Assembly (NCBI GenBank): GCA_037127255.1
Contig: JBANSL010000001.1
Coordinates: 35,455,001 to 35,519,000, forward strand
DNA from: Persicaria tinctoria
Taxonomy: Eukaryota; Streptophyta; Magnoliopsida; Caryophyllales; Polygonaceae
Length of the DNA stretch: 64,000 bases
Reading direction: 5' to 3'
The notes under the pieces are model-generated. The model was not told the DNA's origin. It did no database searches and was given only the letters and a program-made list of their open reading frames with translations. This document shows positions 56,378 through 64,000 of this stretch, in pieces. Position 1 is the stretch's first letter, and each line of letters opens with the position of its first letter. A program made the position numbers and the translations under genes.

Positions 56378-57298
56378 AAAATGAAGCCAACCATGAAAAT
56401 CTTTCAAAGCCTAGATGAATAACACAATACCACAAAGAAAACTACAACTTAGGAGGGAGATAATTAAATAAGAAAAAGATTAGAGGTGGAGAAGAGGGAG
56501 AGAGATATCCAAAGAACCTACCGACGGCTACTAATGTAAAAGAGCATGATTAGAACTCAGTTTAAAACAAAAAGAACCCAAATCTGAATAACATTTAAGG
56601 GCTCAATGAAAGTCATTAATGACATGTTTGTAGCAAATAGAATGGATAAAAGATTAAAAGGCATCCTTAAAAGACTCTTAGGACAAAAATGGGTAAATTA
56701 GTTGGAAATAAATGCATCAAGATTTGGTTAAGTTTTTTTAACTATCTGATATTTATATTTATTTCACCTGGACTACATAAAACTACATGAATACTACCAA
56801 GAAAATATATTTCACTAAAATGCAGTTTTCGTAGTGCATCAAAAACATGTTGTTCATCAGATTAGACATGTCAGAGAAGCAAATCTTGCTTCGGAAATAA
56901 AAAAAAGAGAAGGATTTGGCAGATGTTCATATATCATCAATCATGATTATAATATTAAAATATATGTGAAACAAGAAAAGATAAACTACAAGCTTTATAA
57001 GAGATTCGGTTGTTCATATATCATGAATCATGATTATAATATTAACATATGTCTGAAACAAAAGATAAACTTGAATCCACTTTCAAGGATTTTAGGGCTA
57101 TGTGTTTTTGTTCATGACCCAGGTTGATAATGTGTCCAATGTCGGTACAGGAGCAAGTTCATTGAGAAAAGTCGTGCCATGATCAACAAATTTCTTAGTA
57201 AGTTGTATGGTTTTTCTTTAAACTTTCATTTTCCTGGTGTCATCTTGTATTTATCTCCCTCTTCTTGTTAAGCACTCTAATATCTTAGGACCTAAAGA
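56378..57298. other. Spacer between two CACTA elements
   Basis: AT-rich DNA with no supported gene. A 78-bp tandem duplication lies at 56934-57089 (GTTCATATATCAT(C/G)AATCATG start), which gives a chance ORF of 97 codons. Confidence 0.5.
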
Positions 57299-57683
57299 CA
57301 CTACTACAATTAAGAGCAAAAGTTGCGGTTTGTAGCGGCGGTTTAACTAAGGAAGCGGTTCATGGCCGCAGTTTATGGGTTTAGAAACTATTTAGTCTAT
57401 AGAAGCGGTTGTGGCAGCGGTTTTCAAATGCCATGTCTATTGGGGCGGTTTGGCTACTCTTTAGCAACGGTCTATAAAAGAAATTAGCCTAAGGTAGCGG
57501 TTTAGAAAAATAGGCTAATATAAAACAAAGGGAAATCAATTTGAGGGAGAAATTTAGACCCGACCCCTATCTCTCTCTTCTTGCGCTATTTCTTCCTTAG
57601 GTCCGAGAACTGAGATATTCAACCCTCCCCATGGCTCAATCCCTCATCAGAACTAAGTCTGATGCCTCCCTCGGCCCTCGTTC

Positions 57684-57690
<7 letters not shown>

Positions 57691-57721
<31 letters not shown>
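57691..57721. repeat. (CT)n microsatellite
   Basis: About 31 bases of uninterrupted CT. Confidence 0.95.
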
Positions 57722-57723
<2 letters not shown>

Positions 57724-58052
57724 CTCCCTCCCTCCTCGACTCTTGACCCCAAATCGAAGGTTGAAGCCAACACTTTTCCTCCCTACCCCGACACCGGTGG
57801 AACACCCTCAGTGATGGAATTCCATCGTATTAAAGCCAGACGACACCTTCAAGTGATTCAAGTCCATCCATTTGTTCGATTTTTCAAAGCCTCAAGAGAT
57901 TTTGGGTCTAACTGATTTGACAGGGAGGAACATCTGCGGTTAGTTAATTTCTAAACCTTTATTTATTTGAAGCCGTTATCGATTTGAAGTTGCTTCAAAA
58001 TGATTAGGAATTGTCAATCTAGGGTTTCGATCCCTCCATATATTGGTGCTTC

Positions 58053-58133
58053 AGATCTAGGGTTTTCGATTTTGGTATTCAGATCTAGGGTTTTCGATTT
58101 TGGTATTCAAATCTAGGGTTTTCGATTTTGGTA
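58053..58133. repeat. 28-bp tandem repeat (AGATCTAGGGTTTTCGATTT)
   Basis: Three consecutive copies at 58053, 58081 and 58109, nearly identical. Confidence 0.9.
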
Positions 58134-58904
58134 AAGAATTTTCAGTATAGGGTTTCACTTGATAGGTAAATTTAGCTTGTTGATTTTGATCTTATCAAAA
58201 CCTAAATTAAATTTGCGTAGAAAAAAATTGAAATCGAGATGATGTTTAGAATTCGGCCTTTCACTTATATTGTTTATATATTGATCATGGGAGGGGGCTT
58301 GTTTAAGCAACTTATTTCCTTATTTGTTGTCTTTGCATTTTAACTTGACAAGAGAGGAAGAGATCAAGAAGAAAGTTTGGGGTTGGGGTGAAATCATATC
58401 CTAAAGGTTAGTTAGTTACTCGTTAAGTTGCATTATTTGATTTATACCCAATGTTTAGATCGTTGTGAATACAAGTTCCTTAACGTATCATTTCCTAATT
58501 TATATACGAATGTTCCATAACATGGATTGAATAAGTTGCTTGTCTTTTGGAATTTGAAGTGTTGATGGGAAACCCTTAATCCTGATGTAATCACGCTTTC
58601 AAGCATCGTTTTTGCTCACCATGTGATTGTTGTCTATTGATGGTACCGAAAATATTACCTTCTTTATCCAGTAGTCATGCTATAATGAATTGAATTGCTT
58701 GAAAGACAGTTTAGTTGATCTTATATATTTTTTCTCCATTTATACAATGCCTTTTTTAGCTCACTATAGCTATCCAATCGAATTGTGCTATGTCCAAGGA
58801 TAAGCTAAATCCAAGAGAATGGTGTACAGACTCGGATTTTTTTAAAATATTAATTTTTGAAAAAGAAAATCAAAATGAACTCAAAAACGAAATTTAAAGG
58901 AAAA

Positions 58905-60364
58905 TGATGAGCGGTTTTCAGTCGCATAAACCGTATCAAAATAAAACTCAAACCTACACACTAGTATAGCAAGCAAGTAAGAGGTCGATCCCACAGAGAA
59001 TCAAGTATTTCTCAGCAATGTGTATTTACCAATTAGTAGAAAGGGGGGGTTTTGGTTGATTGAGATTGAAAAGAAAACAAAATAAAATAAAAACAAATAA
59101 TGCAAAACAAATTAGAGAAGATCGCTCTACCTACAACTATCCACTTTATTTGTTTGAATTGATATTGTAACTTCCTCTTGTCCTTTTAGTCTTCCTATGA
59201 ATGCCCTTGTCCCGACCTAATATAGTTACTAGTCCAATCAGTCCTAGAAACCCTTATCAATCGAACAGTCCCTAAAGAAGGATTTAACCCAATTGATAGC
59301 TTTAAGTTCAGAGATTAGCCAAGGTATTTGCAGTCCCTAAAGAAGGATTTAACAACACATTCAACTTCCTACTCATTCAATTAGTTCAATCAGCCCTAAA
59401 GGAACAAGTTTGCCACTTAGGTTAAGGTTCACAATCAGGAATCTACAAAACCTTAGCGATTGAATTGATCTAACGAGTTGGCCAGACGAGATAGAACAAA
59501 TCAATAATTAATTAAGCACAAAGAAGTTGAAGCATTCACAAATAGGAAACTAGGAAACAAGATTCAGAAACTCACAATCAATCCAAATAAAGCTTCAAAT
59601 TGCAAGTAGAACGAAGAGAGTTTAGTCGCCCATGGCGAACATCGCTCTCTCTCTAATTGTGTGATGAAAAGTAGAATAGAATGGAAGTTTATGAAAAATA
59701 ACATAAAAGTCCTAATTAAAAGCATCCAAGTCGGCCTCAAAGTGAATAAATTAGAAACTAGGGTTTTTTCCATCAAAACGGCGCGCGGCAGTACGTGCGG
59801 CGGGCGCCGCAAAGTTGCGGCGGGCGCAGCAAACCATGCGGCGGGCGCAGCATGAATACCGCCCCTGGCGGCGGGCGCGGCAAACCATGCGGCGGGCGCA
59901 GCAAACCATGCGGCGGGCGCTGCATTGGTCTTTCACGGAAACTCCGTCTTGAATCAGCTCTCGGCGTCAACATGAAAGTTGTAGCCCTCTGAAAGAGCTT
60001 TCCAACGCATGGTCATAATAGTCGATCGGACAACCGAGGCCTCCAGAAAGTGCAAAACAAGTTCAGCATGTATGGCGACAACTTCTGCAGACTTGTTCTT
60101 CGTTTAGGTTCGCTTCTTCTTCTCAGGACCTCTTGAGATCTTCATGTAAGCTTCTTCGATCAACTAGACATTCTCATCCAATGCGTTATCAACCCATGTC
60201 TTCTCCTCGGATCTACCATTACCTGAAATAATCAATAAAAACGTGTAGATTCCGATTCCACCAACATAGAGAGCAAATATGCAAATTGTAATCAAATCAT
60301 GGATGAAATGCATCTTAAGTAAGCTAAATGCAACCTATTATGCCTACCTAAATGCATGCTATCA
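58905..60364 (-). repeat. 3' LTR of the gag-only element
   Basis: 1460 bp, from TGATGAGCGG (plus strand) to ATGCTATCA, directly next to the polypurine tract. It includes the GC motif array at 59781-59925. Short open frames inside are repeated in the partner LTR and are not genes. Confidence 0.9.
59781..59925 (-). repeat. GC-rich motif array in the gag-only LTR
   Basis: Six copies of GCGGCGGGCGC (plus strand), mostly at 21-bp spacing with GCAGCAAACCAT between. On the element's sense strand this reads GCGCCCGCCGC. It is repeated at 63747-63891 in the other LTR. Confidence 0.92.
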
Positions 60365-60402
60365 AACTCCCCCACACTTAACCTTTGCTTGTCCTCAAGC
60401 AA
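60365..60402 (-). promoter_or_regulatory. Terminal hairpin plus polypurine tract of the gag-only element
   Basis: On the minus strand, stem TTGCTTG/CAAGCAA with loop AGGA is followed by AGGTTAAGTGTGGGGGAGTT, then the LTR at 60364. Confidence 0.8.
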
Positions 60403-60801
60403 TGATAGAATGAACATGAATCAATGTATCCCACAGGAAATCCCTTCAAGTTTCAACCTCATCAAAAAGCAACATCACAGCAGGTGAAAACATAAACCAA
60501 ACAAACAAATGTCATAGCATGTATTATAGTGATCAAAGCTTAGAAATAGACATCATCCAACCTCACCAGAAATATGTGTTTCACTCATGTGTTTAGGCTT
60601 TAAGGTACAACTCTCTACTCAATCCAAAATGCACTAAGCTCATAGACATTGACCACCATATCACCAAATATCTACCGAAATGTCATTACTTGCGGGACAC
60701 AATAAAGAAAACTAAATAAAATGTGACACTTTTTTTTCTTTTTCTTTGGTTTTCTTTTCTCTTTTTTTTTTCTTGTCTTGGTGCTTTCCTTACGCGAAGC
60801 G

Positions 60802-61025
60802 CAAACATGGGTGTCATGAATGGCCCCGGTCTATCAACACCTCAACCTACTAATATGAAGTCCAATTGAACATCTTTTGACGCAAGTTGCAAACATGGGT
60901 GTCATGAATGAACTTGGTTACTCAATGATCAAGCTTTCTTTCCTAGCGGATAGTTTTCAACACCTTTTTGCGCGAATCATACCCATGGGTGTCATGCATA
61001 GATCCGGTTACTCAGTGCATCAACC
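60802..61025 (-). repeat. Three spaced copies of CATGGGTGTCATG
   Basis: The core lies at about 60806, 60894 and 60984 (spacing 88-90). Each is preceded by a GCGAA or GCAAG-type word and followed by CGGTTACTCA or a related word. They lie in the 3' untranslated part of the gag-only element. Confidence 0.85.
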
Positions 61026-61550
61026 ATTGCCAACTTATTCACTAAGTATGCATAAAATAAAAAGACTCAAAATATAAACATAAACTCCGCAAGCAACAAA
61101 CATGTGAGTCGGTCTTTAGAAATAGATACTGCAGTCAACGCCAAGAGGTAGCAACACTAGGAGAGTAATTCACAGAACTGAGCAAAAGAATTCAAATAAG
61201 GCCAAACATCCTCACAGGGTCATGTTTTTAGGATTTCAATCATACTTTAGCTCAATCATACATGCTCAATTATATTTGCTAGCTCATGTTCCACAAAAAT
61301 CAAATACAGACAAAAATCAAAACATCCAGAACTCCATGGGATTTTTATGAATCATGCTTGAAATTTAAAATAGAGGACAAACTAAGTCAGATGGGTATTT
61401 AATAACACTTAAATGCAATGCATGATATTTTTGGATTTTTTTCATATGCAGTATATGAATAAAAATAAACATGACAACATAAATAAACATGATAACATAA
61501 GTAAACATGATATGAAAATTCTATCTATATGCAATGCAATCCCTCCCCCA

Positions 61551-61580
61551 CACTTAAACCTTTCATTGTCCTCAATGAAA
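61551..61580 (-). promoter_or_regulatory. Internal hairpin plus polypurine tract of the gag-only element
   Basis: On the minus strand, stem TTTCATTG/CAATGAAA with loop AGGA (61561-61580) is followed by GGTTTAAGTGTGGGGGAGGG. It matches the internal copy in Athila at 53170. Confidence 0.75.
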
Positions 61581-61801
61581 CATAAAAGACAACAAAAAAT
61601 AAAAACATAGAGAAAGAGATGAATGAAATGCTCACAATGTGGTGGAAGGGGCGATATAGGTCGGATCTGAGCATTGCGCGCGTCGGGTTAAAGAAAACTA
61701 GCTAACTAGGAATTGAAATAACTAAAACTTACCTCGGGTTGCCTCCCGAGAAGCGCCTCTCTTTAATGTCATTGGCTTGACTTATTCTCAATCTCAAGAC
61801 C

Positions 61802-62740
61802 TTATTTCTCAGACATTGTCAAGGCCCTCAGTAGCCTATCATATTCCTGTGCACACATCTTACAAAGCACATCATAGCACAATAAATTGAAAGCATAAAA
61901 TGTGGAACTCACGAACCCTTTCAATCTATCAAAGAGTCTAGCATGACTCTCTGCAGAAGGAATATGATACCACCAACACAGTTCCGCTGGTGGCTTTTCA
62001 AAATAGCAATCAAAAGGATCAACATATACACCATTAACTTCAAAATTGCAAAAGTTTTCCTTTATTACCTCTTTAGCCTCAGCTAATGGCTCTAGACCTG
62101 GTTCATCAATGGGCGAGATTAGAATGGATGGTGCAGATGGAGTAGGAGACACATCACATGTAACCTCATGCGTCGACTCATGAGATTCCAAGTCAGGAAG
62201 CACTAGACTCTTTCCTCCATCGTCGAAGACACTATCGTTGTCTGCAACCAATTCATCTTCTTCTTCGAAACTTCTTTCTTTCTCACCTTTTGCACTTAAA
62301 ATTTGAATGAGTTGGCTCATCTGATTCTCCAAGTTTTTACAGCGGCTCATTTGCTCCTCCAATTTTCCGATTCGGCTCATATTTCTTTCCTCTAACTGCT
62401 GCACCACTTGAGTAAGAGTGTGCAATGGATCCTCCAGGTGTGTGACAGAGTCCTCCATCGGCGGAGAAGACGTAGCGAGCAAGACTTCTTGTGAAACATG
62501 GTAATCCATATAACAGAAAAAATCCCACAACCCCGACAATCCTCCTAACCGTTTCAGACCTCCGTTACTCATGTACTCAGCAAGTGCTCGCGTCTCAACA
62601 GTCAGCCCATCAAGTATGCAAATAATCATATCTCGGATGCTGAATTGATAACCCCATGAACCAAGGTCGTCAACATACTCATGCAATCTAGTGAAATATT
62701 GGTGAAAGTTCTCACCCTCAAACTGCAACAATCTCAACAT
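61802..62740 (-). CDS. Gag-like protein of the gag-only element
   Basis: 312 codons. Residues 1-95 resemble the capsid part of plant gypsy Gag (FEGENFHQYFTRLHEYVDD, then LDGLTVETRALAEYMSNG). A coiled-coil-like segment at about 110-155 has repeated EEQMSRCKNLENQM wording. An acidic region at about 155-235 and a W/Y/F-rich C-terminus (WWYHIP, CYFEKPPAEL) follow. No CCHC zinc knuckle and no catalytic domain are seen. The usual Gag N-terminal part seems to be missing, so the true start could lie upstream or the protein may be shortened. The frame is intact. The role would be particle assembly or RNA binding, if functional. Confidence 0.75.
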   Translation of the reverse strand: MLRLLQFEGENFHQYFTRLHEYVDDLGSWGYQFSIRDMIICILDGLTVETRALAEYMSNGGLKRLGGLSGLWDFFCYMDYHVSQEVLLATSSPPMEDSVTHLEDPLHTLTQVVQQLEERNMSRIGKLEEQMSRCKNLENQMSQLIQILSAKGEKERSFEEEDELVADNDSVFDDGGKSLVLPDLESHESTHEVTCDVSPTPSAPSILISPIDEPGLEPLAEAKEVIKENFCNFEVNGVYVDPFDCYFEKPPAELCWWYHIPSAESHARLFDRLKGFVSSTFYAFNLLCYDVLCKMCAQEYDRLLRALTMSEK

Positions 62741-62762
62741 CTTAAAAAGTTAGTAGCAAGGG

Positions 62763-62792
62763 TGTTGTGAACCGTAAGATAGGTTCACAACA
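62763..62792 (-). promoter_or_regulatory. Leader hairpin of the gag-only element
   Basis: A perfect 11-bp stem TGTTGTGAACC/GGTTCACAACA with an 8-base loop lies between primer site and gag frame. It corresponds to the Athila leader hairpin at 45435-45460. Packaging-signal role is an inference. Confidence 0.65.
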
Positions 62793-62848
62793 AAGTTAGA
62801 TATATAAACAAAAATTAATAAATACACACAACAAAGAAATAAACTTGA

Positions 62849-62867
62849 TTCCCCGGCAACGGCGCCA
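62849..62867 (-). other. Primer binding site (tRNA-Asp) of the gag-only element
   Basis: Minus strand TGGCGCCGTTGCCGGGGAA, identical to the Athila site, three bases from the LTR edge. Confidence 0.92.
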
Positions 62868-62870
62868 ATT

Positions 62871-64000
62871 TGATGAGCGGTTTTCAGTCGCATAAACCGT
62901 ATCAAAATAAAACTCAAACCTACACACTAGTATAGCAAGCAAGTAAGAGGTCGATCCCACAGAGAATCAAGTATTTCTCAGCAATGTGTATTTACCAATT
63001 AGTAGAAAGGGGGGGTTTTGGTTGATTGAGATTGAAAAGAAAACAAAATAAAATAAAAACAAATAATGCAAAACAAATTAGAGAAGATCGCTCTACCTAC
63101 AACTATCCACTTTATTTGTTTGAATTGATATTGTAACTTCCTCTTGTCCTTTTAGTCTTCCTATGAATGCCCTTGTCCCGACCTAATATAGTTACTAGTC
63201 CAATCAGTCCTAGAAACCCTTATCAATCGAACAGTCCCTAAAGAAGGATTTAACCCAATTGATAGCTTTAAGTTCAGAGATTAGCCAAGGTATTTGCAGT
63301 TCCTAAAGAAGGATTTAACAACACATTCAACTTCCTACTCATTCAATTAGTTCAATCAGCCCTAAAGGAACAAGTTTGCCACTTAGGTTAAGGTTCACAA
63401 TCAGGAATCTACAAAACCTTAGCGATTGAATTGATCTAACGAGTTGGCCAGACGAGATAGAACAAATCAATAATTAATTAAGCACAAAGAAGTTGAAGCA
63501 TTCACAAATAGGAAACTAGGAAACAAGATTCAGAAACTCACAATCAATCCAAATAAAGCTTCAAATTGCAAGTAGAACGAAGAGAGTTTAGTCGCCCATG
63601 GCGAACATCGCTCTCTCTCTAATTGTGTGATGAAAAGTAGAATAGAATGGAAGTTTATGAAAAATAACATAAAAGTCCTAATTAAAAGCATCCAAGTCGG
63701 CCTCAAAGTGAATAAATTAGAAACTAGGGTTTTTTCCATCAAAACGGCGCGCGGCAGTACGTGCGGCGGGCGCCGCAAAGTTGCGGCGGGCGCAGCAAAC
63801 CATGCGGCGGGCGCAGCATGAATACCGCCCCTGGCGGCGGGCGCGGCAAACCATGCGGCGGGCGCAGCAAACCATGCGGCGGGCGCTGCATTGGTCTTTC
63901 ACGGAAACTCCGTCTTGAATCAGCTCTCGGCGTCAACATGAAAGTTGTAGCCCTCTGAAAGAGCTTTCCAACGCATGGTCATAATAGTCGATCGGACAAC
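62871..64000 (-). repeat. 5' LTR of the gag-only element (cut by window end)
   Basis: Repeats 58905-60034 at a constant offset of 3966 bases with almost no differences. Confidence 0.92.

Larger units (their letters stand above)
57299..64000. mobile_element. Second CACTA element, left end; other end not in window
   Basis: It starts CACTACTACAATTAAGAGC, the same 19 bases as the element at 37569. GCGGTT-type subterminal repeats follow (57325-57500). No matching inverted end is found before 64000, and the gag-only LTR element inserts at 58905. The extent beyond about 58904 is inferred. 57500-58904 holds a CT repeat, a 28-bp repeat and no gene I can support. Confidence 0.6.
58905..64000 (-). mobile_element. 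Gag-only LTR retrotransposon (TR-GAG-like), non-autonomous
   Basis: The element is on the minus strand. Its 3' LTR is 58905-60364, and the internal region of only 2.5 kb is 60365-62870. Its 5' LTR starts at 62871 and runs off the window. LTR ends are TGAT...ATCA. Its primer site is the same tRNA-Asp site as the Athila element. It encodes one gag-like frame and no protease, RT or integrase. The LTR copies are nearly identical over the shared 1.13 kb (I saw a single C/T-type change near 59340/63301), so it moved recently. Proteins were probably supplied by an Athila-type element. Confidence 0.85.

Noticed and set aside
59564..59992. Several ORFs repeated exactly at 63530-63958
   Set aside because: They lie inside the two LTRs of one element; the Arg/Pro or Gly/Cys-rich frames come from the GC motif array.

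Overview
This is a TE-dense window of plant nuclear DNA, most likely from a eudicot. The signs are spliced genes with GT-AG introns (a PERK-type receptor kinase and a fragment of plastid-division FtsZ2), SIRE, Ale and Athila LTR retrotransposons, an L1-type LINE, CACTA, hAT, Harbinger, MULE-like and Helitron DNA transposons, and many A/T microsatellites. The species cannot be fixed from the sequence alone. Only one host gene looks complete; the other host-gene material is broken or unrecognised.

Layout. 1-5460: the 5' part of a decayed SIRE/Maximus Copia element on the minus strand, inserted in an older reverse-transcriptase-like remnant. 5878-9498: a non-autonomous MULE-like element full of GTTGTGCAA-type repeats and carrying a tRNA-like sequence. 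9641-10435: a non-autonomous Helitron. 10984-15230 (minus): an eight-exon PERK gene (640 codons) with a hAT MITE in its last intron. 15612-20925 (minus): a dead L1 LINE split by a solo LTR (16496-17667). 21648-23695 (minus): a frameshifted unknown ORF and the 3' exons of an FtsZ2-like gene that stop near a GATATC-rich Harbinger MITE. 24363-28330: AT-rich DNA with two possible exons and a second MITE. 28391-34345: a tandem duplication whose second copy holds a young Ale Copia element (29986-34204) with identical LTRs, an intact pol and no gag. 36116-36518: a fragment of a HAD/FCP1-type phosphatase gene. 37569-56374: a CACTA element (TSD CAT) holding a small Tat-like remnant and a long LTR (41226-55200), which in turn holds a nearly intact Athila element (44122-55047, TSD GGCCC). 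57299 to the end: a second CACTA end, interrupted by a gag-only LTR element (58905 to beyond 64000, minus).

The most interesting signal is in the retroelements. The autonomous Athila and the gag-only element lie on opposite strands and differ in body sequence. They nevertheless share a set of cis signals: the same tRNA-Asp primer site, an 8-nt-loop hairpin in the leader before gag (in Athila it contains the start codon), and two copies each of a covarying hairpin with a (A)GGA loop just upstream of an AAGTRTGGGGGA polypurine tract, one internal and one at the 3' LTR. This fits a non-autonomous element that uses Athila proteins. Separately, a strand-biased GC-rich motif (core GCGCCCGC) is amplified in the Ale pol linker, the Athila LTRs, gag and RNaseH-integrase linker, and the gag-only LTRs; a related form is in the old solo LTR. 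These families are not close relatives.
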